Program-made: the position numbers and the translations under genes
Origin: Monarcha castaneiventris obscurior
Taxonomy: Eukaryota; Chordata; Aves; Passeriformes; Monarchidae
Length of the DNA stretch: 64,000 nucleotides
Direction: 5' to 3'
NCBI GenBank assembly: GCA_026261815.1
Contig: JAMPIT010000437.1
Span: 1,178,001-1,242,000, forward strand
The notes under the pieces: model-generated
The model's input: the letters and a program-made list of their open reading frames with translations, nothing else
What the model was told of the DNA's origin: nothing
Databases searched by the model: none
In this document: piece by piece, positions 11,801 through 21,167 of the stretch
Layout of the letters: each line of letters starts with the position of its first letter
Numbering within the stretch: position 1 is the first letter of the stretch

Positions 11801-14800
11801 TTTTTGCAGCTCATTATGCTCTAATAAACCACGGTCTGTACATGATACACCCCAAGCACTGGTGACAAATTTATTTTACATTACTTTCAAAAGAAAAAAA
11901 AATAATGCAAAGTGGATTCAAAATACAGCTTTTGTTGCATCAGACAAAATATTTCACTGCCAACTTGCAAATTCCACGAGTGGATCTTACTTCTCTTCCC
12001 TGATAGGTCACAGAGAAGAAAAAACACTCAAAAAACCAAGGTTCCCACCCCAAGAAGAAAAGGTCAATTTAATGACAAGGCTGGATGAGCTCCCCAACTT
12101 CAACAATCCAGTTCATGCCATGACCTCTGCAGTCACCTGGACAGACACCGATAGCCATGGGCAAAGGATACAAGAAACCTCCCTAATAAAAGCATCTTGT
12201 TGTACAACCATGCACATGAAGCATGAGCTGTCCCTGCTCTTCCCGAGGGGCTGAGATGCAGCTCCCAGCTCTGGAATGAACGACTGCAGCTTCCTGGCAC
12301 CATTCAAGTACTGACTCGTTATACAAAATGCCAGGTTTCCCATGTTCCATCAGAGTAACTTCTCTAGTTAAGTTGTTACTCTCACTCATCGGGAAAAGTT
12401 AACAAAGTTTTTCATTTCAGCTCCAAATAAAACCAGACTTAGGAGATTTTTTGTTTTGTTTAGGGTTGGTTTTCTTTTCTCCCCGTAAATTAATTGAAAA
12501 AGAAAAGCTTTTCTACTTCAGCGAGGAGCTGATTTTGTCTGAACACTCCAGTACTACAGAGACGGGCTGAACACAGTGCTTTGGAGTGGGACAATGGAAC
12601 AACCAAGCTGAGTTTGTCCCATCAGTGAAACTGATTCACTTTCAATCCATTCCCATTGATTTTACTGGTGCTGATAACGTTTCCCTCAGTATTTCTCTCC
12701 ACAATTTCATCTTGAGATCACTGGCATTAACAGGATCTGCAGAGCAGCACCCAGAGGGAGTTCAGGTGTCCAGGCTGTTTGTTAGCAGAAAGCTTCATCA
12801 CAGGTGCGAGATCTCGGGTTAAACACTTAGGACAGCCATGACTTCCAGTCTATTAAAAAATCTCCAGTGGGACTGCACAGGATCATCCACCACCCCACCT
12901 TCCACATCACCCTGCATTCCCTGAGAGCTCTGGAAGTTAAGGTGGCTCCAGGTGCAGCAGGACAGACATGAGCCTTTGCTGTAGTTTAAGTTTTCCCTGT
13001 CCTCGCACAGGGCCATGGATCAGCATCAACGGTTCACACTTGGCACAGGGACAGGAAACCCAACACACCAAGTGTGCTCTGCTTTACTCTGCTGTCCCAC
13101 ATTCCTTTGGTCACATGTCCTAGAGACCTACAGCCCTAAGGAAGCCATGAAAACCAGCAGTTTATCCAGACAGGATTTCCAAACAAATGCAGCCTTTTAT
13201 CCACTTATGGAAAAACAAAAATCCCCAGAAGGCTGAAGTGGTTTACTTCACCTTATTACTGGCAGAAGTCAAGTTCTCCACTGCATTGATTCACCAATTT
13301 AATACTTTTGCCATAAAATCTGCAATGCTGGTAAATAATCAGAAACTTCAGAGATTCCCCTTTGAAAAACTTCTTTGTTTTCTACTAAGAAAATGAGGAA
13401 CTTTGCCACTGCATTTGCTGCACTTAATTCTCAGTCCAAGAATTATCTCAGGGTCAAGTAACAAAGCAGAGAAAAAGAATTTGTAAACTTATATATGAAA
13501 TATAAGCTTCCAACCCTGTATAGCCAAGGAGTGTTGCAAATTCTTAGTTGGAATCTGTTCCTACAGACCAGCACTTGAGCTCCAGGGAAGACTTCATCCT
13601 TAAGAACAGAGCACACAGTGGCCGCTCTGGGAAGTCAATCCAACACTCAAGATGCAAAACTTGATTGGGATTTAGACTGTGTAACAACCCAGAAGATTAA
13701 CACACACTGTGATGTGTTCGTAACAATAAATAAATTAAAAAAACCTTTTTTTTTAAATCACTCTGACAAATGAGACCTGAGTTCTCCACACAGCTGCAGC
13801 TCCATTTGGTGTAATATTAAACTTTGATGTCTTTGACATGACTAATACTTGGAGGAACAGTGCCCTGCGTGGTTTTGTTATTAACGAGCAAAGCACTTGT
13901 GACAAGTACAGCAGAGCACCAGCACCTCCTTTCAAAGAGCAGAGATCTGTTAGCTGGTCAGTAAAAGATCACCAGTTCTCTGTTTGTCTCCAGGATCACA
14001 AACACAAGCAGCACAGGTTTGCAGGACAGTCTGAAGGCACTAAGAGTGTGTGTCATTAATGCAGCCCCGCTGCAGGGCCCCTGAGTGAGGAACAGCTGAC
14101 TGAGCACCTCAAAGCCACCATGTGAGATTACAGCACCACACGAGTCACATTTCCAGTCTCAGGACTTTCTGCAGCTTTCAGGCACAGTCAAAAGAAATAG
14201 AATCAACTTCAAACTACATTCTACAAGTTAAACAACAGTTGCACTTTGCTCAGAACACAAAGGTTTTGGCACACAGTTATTTAAAAAGCAGTTTTTCCAT
14301 AGTACGAGCTTTTCTCCATGCACACAAACATTTTTACATGCAGTTCTACATCACATATGCTCGTCAAAGATCCCAAAGAAAATATGCTTGTCCAAAACAC
14401 TTATTCAGCTTTTTCTTACTTCTCAGCATTAGAAATACCACCTCAGTTGACTACATGTCTCATAAAAAGAAAATTCCAATGCAATTCCCAGTTCTGCAAA
14501 CAGGTACATAAAAGGGACTGCTTACATCATAATTGATAAAAATGTACAAATTCAAGACTTCGGTACCCTTGTTTTACTGTGAATTCAAACTGCAATTATA
14601 CAGAGCCAGAAACTGGAACTAAGAACCCAAAACTGGTTAAGAAAGAAAGCAAAGCCTACCCAAACTACCCCAAATTCATGTGCAGGTTAAGAGCTTCAGT
14701 TAACAGAAATGCTAAACTAAAAAAAGAAAGTACAGCAGCCTGTTTCAGTTCTGGGTTGTGTGTGAGAGACTAACTACAGCCTAAGTGTTAGCTTCAGTAA

Positions 14801-17648
14801 AAAAAAAAAAAAAAAAAAAAAGATTAAGCTAGTATTCTAAAAACCTGGACAGCAAAGAAAAAAGCTTATAACAAGATACAGGAGTTCTTCCAAATGGTTC
14901 ACCAGCGGCCAACCTGTTAGTCCCCCGATTCCAGTGACCTATGCTCAGAGCACTGGCTTCTCCTTGGGGATTTTCGATACTTCACTCACTGTTGCCATGA
15001 CGACAGCTTCATCTTTATGTACCACTCCACATCACCCAGGCTTTGGTAAATGTAGCTGGTCGCTGTATAGTCGGTTGCAAGGGAAAAAAGAGTTGAAGTT
15101 AATAACGTGTACAGGTATTGGAATTGTCAGCTTGTAAAAAGTACAGAAAAACGTTTACATCCTGCTTGCTAAAAAAAAAAAAGGGGAGGGGGGTGTGCAA
15201 GTCTGAATGTCAGACTGCAGCATTTTTAAGGTTAATTTCATGCAGATTCACTCAGAATCGCAGAGCAACAATACCCATTTCTCCCGAAAATAATGGGTAG
15301 CAGTGCACGATTTCTCTGGACATGATGCACTTTAGGCACCATGTAACATGCACAAGTTGGGATTTGGAACAGGCTAGCTGGAAAGATTTAAATTCACAGG
15401 TTAAGTTCAGTTTCTCTGATCCTTCACACAACACAAAGAAACAACTAATTTGTATTCTCGTTGCAAAGAAAAGCAAGGCATACGATTAATTAACCTTCAC
15501 TGCCTGGATGGAGGCCAGAACGTTACTAATCACTGAGCCTGCTCCAGTAATTCCAATAACCAGACTCCCTTAACAACTGTGGAAGACAATCCCACTGAAT
15601 TCACACCCAGCGTGACTTCACACAGCTCTCTCAGGGCCATCGGGGATAACAGCTTTAAAAGCCAGACAGAACAAAGCTAAATTCCAAAGCATAACACCAA
15701 CTCTTTCTTCTTGGATCTAAAACTAACTAGGACAACACCATCAGGAGGCAGAAAAAGCCAAAGTTCTGGCTTCAACAGAAGCATAACCAGGATAAAGACA
15801 CCAACAAACAGCTGGATTCCCTTTGGGATTTCTACTCTGTTTCTCAGAAAAGCTTCAACAACACTGAAGTTTAAATTCCTGCCGTAACCTGGTGACCCAA
15901 GGCAGAGAAATAAAGTGTGAATTTAACAGTGTATAGATGAAAACAAAATCCTTTTGTAACTGCAGAGTACCTAGAACTTTAAGCAATCAGCCACCAGAAG
16001 CAAAGTTGAAGCCTCCAATCCCAGACTGCAATACTGCTGCCCGATAGAATTAAGGAGACTTTGTGCTTAACAGCAACTTAGAGAACTCCTTCCCTTCAAC
16101 CACTCCTTGCTCCTTTCAATGCGTCCTTAATTTGCTTTACACATGAACAATGTTGCTTTACACACAAAAAGCAGCATTAGGTGGGACAGCTCTACACCAC
16201 CTGCACAGGCACACGGTACCAGAACAAGGCAGCTCTCACTTTCTGCACCTAAAAATGCCTTCAGCCCCCCAGACTCAGCTGCACATTCCTCACCACTAAA
16301 GTCACAAACACTGCCGGCCAAATTGGACCTTTCTTCACGTACTTTTCAAAATGGCTTTTTCTAGAAAGCAACACTGTCACCACTGAAAATTCAGCTTCTT
16401 CTTAACAGGTACTTTCTTAGCACCACAACCACACTTGGGCAGCAACAGACTAACAAGAGCAAAGCATCAGGACGGCTCAGTACGGTTAAAAATCCGGAGA
16501 GCACACAGCAACTCGCTAACTGGCCACTCACATCTAAGACTACCTCACAATAACTACAAGACATCAAAAAATCAACAAACAGACCAGAAACCACAACCAC
16601 GGACCTAAAACTAGAACCAATACCTGTCAACCATAACCTGTAGCTAAATCAACAACGAAAACGGGTCTACCAAGTGAACAAAAGCAGAAGCAGCCGGGAT
16701 TGCACTGTACTGCCTACACAGCAGCCAACGGGCACTCCCTTCTCAATTTTAGGTCGTTGAACTTAGCCTGGAAAAATACTGTGAATTGAGAACTGCAGCG
16801 TACATTAGTGGTAACAGGTGTTTATGCTCATAACGAAGCTGATCTTACCTTTTTGCTCTTAACTGCCGCAAGTGATGGAACACGTTGATCACGTCCCTTA
16901 TCCGACGAGGCGCCTCTTCGATTTTGGACGCGAGATTGATGCAGGCCATAGCAACAATCTGAAAAGAAGCCCCGTTTCCGTTAAGTAAATAGCTTTTAAC
17001 CCAGAAAAAATTAGAATTACGTAACTAAGAAGCAAATCCGCCAGGCTCGAAGCGAGCGGCCCGTGTAGCGCGTGGACGCCCCATCCGCCCTCTCCCGGTG
17101 CCCCCGGGCCGCGCTCACCTCGAAGCTGTGCTTGACGAAGGACTTGGAGTAGAAGAAACGGTGGAACAGCACCTGCCCCGTCGCCATGGCCACCTGTGAG
17201 GGCAGAGCAGGACGAGGGAGAAGGAGCCGAGTCAGTGCCCTGGCCCAGCCGCCGCCATTTTGTGTGAGGCACCGCCGCCCCCCCGCGCCGCCTCACGCCC
17301 TTCCCGCCGCCACAATGGCGGCGCCCGCCCTTCCCCTCCCTTCCCTTCCCTTCCTCCCCTGACCCTCCGCAAGCCCCGCCAAGGCCTCACCTGCGGCAGC
17401 CGCAGCAGGATGCCGGCCGCCTGGATGAGCTCGCAGCCCAAGATGCGCAGGTCGGTCTCGCACTGCAGGTCCAGCCCGTCCTGCATGGAAGGGGTGGGCG
17501 AGAGGCGCTCCTCGGGGATCAGCGAGTGGTCGATGGTCAGCGACACCTCGGAGTAGAGCCGGTCGCCGATGAGGATGCCCGGGGCGGCGGCGGGGGGCGG
17601 CGGGGCGGGGGCGGCGGGCGCGGCGGGGCCCGGGTGCGCGGCGGCCAT
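5536..17648 (-). CDS. CCNL1: CCNL1, cyclin L1 (complete, 11 coding exons)
   Basis: Join, from 5' to 3' on the minus strand: 17648-17391, 17193-17119, 16958-16849, 10913-10793, 10375-10311, 9010-8911, 8793-8689, 8443-8302, 7127-7016, 6890-6792, 5887-5536. All junctions are GT-AG and phases match, giving 512 aa plus TGA (human cyclin L1 is about 526 aa as I recall). The start is the ATG in a GCCGCCATGG context. Domains: Ala/Pro-rich N-terminus (1-23), conserved [14 protein letters not shown] segment, first cyclin box about 73-175, second about 188-272, then an Arg/Ser-rich tail about 364-512 with RSRSRSRS runs and His-rich blocks. Family knowledge: cyclin L partners CDK11 (and CDK12/13), sits in nuclear speckles and regulates RNA polymerase II transcription and pre-mRNA splicing. 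L1 is preferred over L2 because residues such as [18 protein letters not shown] and [13 protein letters not shown] follow the L1 form. The shorter alanine/proline N-terminus and a few substitutions are the only oddities. Confidence 0.97.
5888..6791 (-). other. CCNL1 intron 10 (904 bp)
   Basis: Separates the two RS-encoding exons. It contains one short plus-strand CR1 3'-end fragment (about 6070-6115) and otherwise nothing recognisable. Confidence 0.9.
6070..6115 (+). mobile_element. Short CR1 3'-end fragment in CCNL1 intron 10
   Basis: GGCATTTAAGGTCCTTCC followed by AACCCAAACCTCTTTGTGAG; the only CR1 trace found in the CCNL1 introns. Confidence 0.65.
6792..6890 (-). CDS. CCNL1: CCNL1 coding exon 10 (start of RS domain, residues 363-396)
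   Basis: 99 nt. Encodes [20 protein letters not shown], then [12 protein letters not shown]. Acceptor CCCGCAG|GCT and donor GGCA|GTGAGT keep the frame with both neighbours. Arg/Ser dipeptides here are SRPK/CLK-type phosphorylation sites in SR proteins. Confidence 0.94.
7016..7127 (-). CDS. CCNL1: CCNL1 coding exon 9 (residues 326-363)
   Basis: 112 nt. Encodes [20 protein letters not shown], then [16 protein letters not shown], and ends mid-Gly codon at AACGG|GTAGGT. It is the acidic/basic linker leading to the RS domain. No in-frame ATG lies in it, so it is recognised by homology and phase. Confidence 0.93.
7128..8301 (-). other. CCNL1 intron 8 (1,174 bp)
   Basis: Lies between exons 8 and 9. 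No repeat or RNA gene seen. Its first in-frame codons close with an early stop, so retention would remove the RS domain. Confidence 0.9.
8302..8443 (-). CDS. CCNL1: CCNL1 coding exon 8 (residues 279-326)
   Basis: 142 nt. Encodes the charged helix and linker after the cyclin boxes, with [20 protein letters not shown]. Donor CCAT|GTAAGC interrupts a Ser codon. Reading into the intron gives CKLVF and a stop, which would make an RS-less protein of about 330 aa. Confidence 0.96.
8689..8793 (-). CDS. CCNL1: CCNL1 coding exon 7 (residues 244-278)
   Basis: 105 nt, phase 0 both ends. Encodes [20 protein letters not shown], then [15 protein letters not shown]. The PHWFLLFG block is typical of cyclin [12 protein letters not shown] differs slightly from the remembered mammalian IETLRLYTRKK. 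Confidence 0.96.
8911..9010 (-). CDS. CCNL1: CCNL1 coding exon 6 (residues 210-243)
   Basis: 100 nt. Encodes [20 protein letters not shown], then [13 protein letters not shown], the most recognisable part of cyclin box 2. Acceptor TTTTAG|GAA, donor CAG|GTGAGC, phase 0 at the end. Confidence 0.97.
9011..10310 (-). other. CCNL1 intron 5 (1,300 bp)
   Basis: AT-rich sequence between exons 5 and 6. Nothing recognisable beyond ordinary intron sequence. Introns 4 (10376-10792), 7 (8444-8688), 6, 9, 2 and 1 are all shorter than 420 bp and also plain. Confidence 0.9.
10311..10375 (-). CDS. CCNL1: CCNL1 coding exon 5 (residues 189-210)
   Basis: 65 nt. Encodes [20 protein letters not shown] and the first two bases of a Trp codon. 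Acceptor CTCAG|ATC, donor CTG|GTAAGT. Starts the second cyclin box. Confidence 0.95.
10793..10913 (-). CDS. CCNL1: CCNL1 coding exon 4 (residues 148-188)
   Basis: 121 nt after a 5.9-kb intron. Encodes [19 protein letters not shown], then [19 protein letters not shown], closing cyclin box 1. Donor AAG|GTGAGT, phase 0. Reading through the donor would add five residues (VSSQQ) and stop. Confidence 0.97.
10914..16848 (-). other. CCNL1 intron 3 (5.9 kb, repeat-poor)
   Basis: Nearly half of the gene. AT-rich, with no CR1 fragment, and only a run of 23 A at 14799-14821 (T23 in the transcript) and an A-run near 15170-15182 as simple sequence. Short open frames on both strands show no recognisable protein. 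I see no RNA gene in it. Confidence 0.85.
14799..14821. repeat. A23 homopolymer in CCNL1 intron 3
   Basis: Twenty-three uninterrupted A on the plus strand (T on the CCNL1 strand). No target-site duplication or LINE/SINE body is recognisable on either side. Confidence 0.9.
16849..16958 (-). CDS. CCNL1: CCNL1 coding exon 3 (residues 112-148)
   Basis: 110 nt. Starts [20 protein letters not shown] and ends AAAAAG|GTAAGA with two bases of a split Arg codon. Holds the [12 protein letters not shown] helix of the cyclin box, with the Lys and Glu that in cyclins face the kinase partner. Confidence 0.96.
17119..17193 (-). CDS. CCNL1: CCNL1 coding exon 2 (residues 87-111)
   Basis: 75 nt, phase 0 at both ends, between CTCACAG acceptor and GAG|GTGAGC donor. 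Encodes [19 protein letters not shown] and on to HSFE, the core of the first cyclin box and identical in style to cyclin L1. Confidence 0.96.
17391..17648 (-). CDS. CCNL1: CCNL1 coding exon 1 (residues 1-86)
   Basis: Begins at the Kozak-context ATG (17646-17648) and ends ...LLRLPQ at CAG|GTGAGG, phase 0. It encodes an Ala/Pro-rich leader, the cyclin-L signature [17 protein letters not shown] and the start of cyclin box 1. No earlier in-frame ATG in comparable context is needed; the more upstream in-frame ATG at 17894 would add an Arg/Pro-rich stretch unlike any cyclin L. Confidence 0.95.
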
Positions 17649-17779
17649 GGCGGCGGAGCGGGCGCTGGCTCCGGCTCGGGCTCCGGGTCCGCTCCCGGCA
17701 GCGGCCGCGCGCCGACTGCGCGGCCCCGCGCGTGACGCGCCCGCCAGCGCCGCGCGCGCGCGCGGGGGACGGCGGGAAA

Positions 17780-17930
17780 AAAGAGTCCGCGGGACACGCC
17801 CTGGGACCGGGAATGGGACAGGGATACGGAACGAGACCGGGAGCAGGATAGGAACAGCAAACAGGGGACCGGGAAGCAGGAACGGGAACGGCACCGGGAC
17901 AAGGAATCGGCACCGGGACAGGGACCAGGC
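17780..17930. repeat. Degenerate purine-rich GGGA/ACCGGGA repeat
   Basis: The plus strand reads as irregular repeats of ACCGGGAA, GGGACAGGGA and AACGGGAAC over about 150 bp immediately upstream of the CCNL1 promoter core. On the gene's strand it is a pyrimidine tract. Confidence 0.6.
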
Positions 17931-18010
17931 TTAAAGCGGTGCGGAATATCCGAGTGTGCCCGCAGCAGCGAGGGAGCGGGAACGGTGCGGGATAAGCTGC
18001 GGTGTGACCC

Positions 18011-18056
18011 CAGAATCACCGCAGCCGCTGGGGTTGGGAAGGATCGCTCAGGGTCA
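18011..18056 (-). mobile_element. Possible CR1 3'-end remnant
   Basis: CCAGAATCACCGCAG...GGGGTTGGGAAGGATC resembles a CR1 tail plus first 3' bases in reverse. Short, so uncertain. Confidence 0.35.
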
Positions 18057-18409
18057 GAGCTCCACGCCGTGCCATGGTACGGAATAGATACATAAAATAC
18101 ACAAATATCGCATACGTAGGTAACCAGGGCTCGTGTCCCGGATCAAAGCCCTGTCTTAGAGCTTTTGGTGCTCGGAATATGTCACATAAGAGGAAAAAAC
18201 CCCATAAACCTGAATAAAAATAAACACGGTGATTGTGGGATATTACTGGCAAAAGGTAGGCTGCGCCTTTCCAGATTGGAAACGTCCAGCGGAAAGTTAC
18301 CTCCAACCTCATTTATTAAGGAAAAGCAAAACAAAAGTGAACCAGCTCCTGCAGCTTTAAACGTTGTAGGCAATAAATCCACAACAAATGCGGAAGCATT
18401 CCCACACGG

Positions 18410-18870
18410 AGCAGCCGCCTTCGCCCTCACGGCGAGACGCGCGGAAGGGCACAGCGGCCTCGCACGCCCCACCTGCCGCTGCCTCCGGACACCGCGCGCC
18501 CCAAGGCCACCCGGGCGGCACCAGCGGCGGCTCGGCGCTCCTGGGCAGGCCGGGATGTCGCGACATTCCCCCGGTGTCGCGACCAGGCGGGACGCGGCCC
18601 CAGGGAAAGCCCCGGCGGCTGCGTCACTTCTGGGAAAGGCCGCAGCACAGCCCCGGGCCTCAGCACAACCGCGCGCCCCAGATCCCTGCGCGGCCGTCAC
18701 CGCCCGCGCGCGCTGACTGGGAAATCCCGCCCCCCCCCCCCCCGCGGCAACCGCGGCGCCTGATTGGCTGGCTGGGTTTGAGTGGCAGCTGCGCCTGAGG
18801 GGCCGTGCCCGCCATGTTGTGTGGGGAGCGGGTTCCGCCTCGGCCGTGTCCCCGGGAGACCCTCGGGAAC
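18410..18870. promoter_or_regulatory. Second CpG-rich block with CCAAT-type and YY1-type motifs
   Basis: GC-rich, CpG-rich sequence about 1 kb upstream of the CCNL1 ATG. It has a run of 14 C (18730-18743), an inverted CCAAT box in TGATTGGCTG at 18761-18770 and a YY1-like CCGCCATGTTG near 18809-18819. It is separated from the CCNL1 island by an AT-richer 400-bp stretch. It may be an upstream or divergent promoter. No convincing protein starts here; the ATG at 18814 opens a frame that runs straight into a CR1 fragment. Confidence 0.5.
18730..18743. repeat. C14 homopolymer in upstream CpG block
   Basis: Fourteen C on the plus strand, 20 bp from the inverted CCAAT box; may act as an Sp1/ZF-type or quadruplex-capable G tract on the minus strand. 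Confidence 0.85.
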
Positions 18871-18872
18871 GG

Positions 18873-19340
18873 TCACAGAATCCCAGAGGTTGGAAAAAAC
18901 CTCCAGGATCGGGTGCAAGCTCTGCTTGGTCTCCCCCCTTGTTACCAGCCCAGAGCACTGAGTGCCACACCCAGGCCTTCCTTGGACACCTCCAGGGATG
19001 GGGGCTCCAAACCTCCCTGAGCAGCCTCTGCCAAGGCCTGAGCACCCTTTCCATGGAGAAATTACTGCTGATGTCCAACCTGAGCCTCCCCTGGCCCAGC
19101 CTGAGGCCGTTCCCTCTCCTCCTGTCCCTGTTCCCTGGGAGCAGAGCCCGACCTGTCAGGGACTTGTGCAGAGTCACAAGGTTCCCCCCTGAGCCTCCTT
19201 TGCTCCAGGCTGAGCCCTTTCCCAGCTCCCTCAGGAGCTCCCCATCCCTGGACACTCTCCAGCCCCATAACCCATCCCTGATCCCCCTTTTCTCCAGGCT
19301 GAGCCCCTTTCCCAGCTCCCTCAGGATCCACGGGATCAGC
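18873..19340 (-). mobile_element. CR1 LINE fragment, longer 3' region
   Basis: Starts TCACAGAATCCCAGAGGTTG, continues through CTTGGACACCTCCAGGGATG to GTGCAGAGTCACAAGGTTCC and CAGGCTGAGCCCTTTCCCAG, part of which is duplicated at 19200-19325. Reverse orientation of the element at 42155. Confidence 0.9.
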
Positions 19341-21032
19341 TGTGGGGAGGAGGCCGAGGTGCTCCTGGTCAGCTCATCCTCCTCACAGGGTGTGGGAGCA
19401 GCGCCTTATTTTGTGTCATGGTTGCAGTCATTGATAAATTTCGCCAGTTTTACAAGCACGTCTTTTAGAAAGGTCTCCGCTGTATATTTGATTTTTATCC
19501 TTCCTTTCCAATTATAATTTGGGGCTTGAGAGTGTGTAACTATCACTAAAATAGTGGTTTTTTAACAGAAATAAAGGATTTAGTTGGGAGCTGTTATATG
19601 TGCAGGTTCATGACTCAGCAGGGATTCTGGCTCTTTGGAAAGGACATTATTTATTATTCAGTTATTTGGAAGAGTTCACCCTATTTTCCTGGCCTTTTGA
19701 CAAGCTCCCCTCCTATAGCCCTGTGCCGCACAATCCCAGAGATTTTAAAAGCTATTTTACATGGAATAAAAAAATCTCACCACCAGCCTGGAAGAGCACT
19801 GGCCTTTTAGAAACCTGGAACAGTCTTTGGGGTTGTCATAACAGAGCCAAAAAAAGTCCCATGAACCCACAACGCTGGTGCTAAACACCTCTGCAATGGC
19901 AAAAGCAATTTACAGCCCACGGAATGCACTGAAGAGTAAAGAAATAGTAATGAAAAGGAGAGCTGGGAAACGTTGACTCAGTTCTCTGACCCTCAGACTG
20001 GCCTGAAGTGAAAATCCTGGGTTTACGTGGTATTTGCAGAGGGCAAACAGCACTTTCCATTTCCCTCCCACCGTGTGCCAAAGGGGCTGGAGAGGAGGAA
20101 AAACGAGTCATGGAAGCAGCAGGTGTCAGCACAGTGGAATTTGCCCAGTTTGGTTTTTTTTTTTTCCATGCACACACCCATCATTTATCGGCTTCAATGT
20201 GCTCCACTTTTCCAGGTTACACTTTGATATTTCCAAAAGCTCAAAAGAGAGCTGTATTTGCTCTTCCTCTGCAGCTCAACCCTCCTGACCGTTCTTACCA
20301 ATCCTTGACGTTTTTACGTGGATATTTTCGAGCTCAGCGAAGATGAGCAGTGCCTTGTCCCCTTGGCAGCAGGAGCAGTGCTTCGTTGCCAGGACACTGC
20401 TGGAAAACAGCATCAGTCAATAATTGCTGCTTGAGTCATGATGAGGCATCAGCGAGCCTGGTTCTCCTGGAGCCCTTTGGCCTGGAATTCTGCAAATCAG
20501 TTGTACCCAAATGCAAACTGATTTTGTTCTTCCAGGTGTCTGATTGCAGTGAGAGACACCAAAGCTGAGCGATAAAAAAAGGGAACAAACAAAACACCTC
20601 ATGGAAAGCGAGTTTGGGATATCCCAAACCCTCCTTCTGGTGGGCAGTGACATCCCCTCAGTGCCTAAATCCCCTCAGGATTTACGGGCTTGGCACCAAA
20701 TGTTTCCCAGAACAAAACACAAAAGGTTTCTTAGCAAATTACTACAAATTACAGTGTGCAATTACCTTAACAGAAAAGAAAGGATTCTTTTGGGAAAATA
20801 AGAATCCGTGATGACAGAAAAACCTGATTTCCTTGAAGAACGATGGCTGTAAGGAAACAATGTGACAGGAATTTAGGCAGGAAAATATTTTGACATGAGC
20901 TGATATCTAAAAGTTCTGCTGTCATATCAAATAGACAAGACTAAGACAATGCAGAATATGCTTAGATCAACTTATTGGTCAATTTACTCATTAAATTCTA
21001 AAATCTCCAAAGTAATTGGAGTACTTCTAAAG

Positions 21033-21167
21033 TCTCCAAAGTAATCTCTTCAACATTAGTTGAAAGTTATTTTTTTTAATCAAATAATTTAGGAGATTGT
21101 CTCCAAAGTAATCTCTTCAACATTAGTTGAAAGTTATTTTTTTTTAATCAAATAATTTAGGAGATTG
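21033..21167. repeat. Near-perfect tandem duplication, 67/68 bp
   Basis: Copies 21033-21099 and 21100-21167 both begin TCTCCAAAGTAATCTCTTCA and end TTTAGGAGATTG. The only difference I see is one T in an internal T run. A truncated similarity (CTCCAAAGTAATTGG) precedes them at about 21004. Confidence 0.95.

Larger units (their letters stand above)
17040..17800 (-). promoter_or_regulatory. CCNL1: CCNL1 CpG-island promoter, 5' UTR, exon 1 and intron 1
   Basis: Dense CpG over exon 1, intron 1 and upstream. Upstream of the ATG are a (CG)7 run at 17751-17764 and a CRE-like TGACGCG near 17733. Intron 1 holds YY1-type motifs: CCGCCATTTTG near 17252 and a second CCGCCATTG-like site near 17315 on the minus strand. 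The transcription start is not visible directly; it probably lies between 17660 and 17800. No TATA box is apparent, as expected for a housekeeping cyclin gene. Confidence 0.75.

Noticed and set aside
17537..18019. Long Arg/Pro-rich open frames on both strands over the CCNL1 promoter
   Set aside because: They follow from CpG-island composition. The real frame is fixed by cyclin homology starting at 17648.
18814..19020. ATG in CCGCCATG context opening a plus-strand frame
   Set aside because: After about 20 codons it enters CR1 sequence. The ATG is better explained as part of a YY1-type motif.
18182..19255. 357-codon open frame on the minus strand upstream of CCNL1
   Set aside because: It runs through a CR1 fragment and a CpG-rich block, has no domain resemblance and no coding periodicity that I can see.
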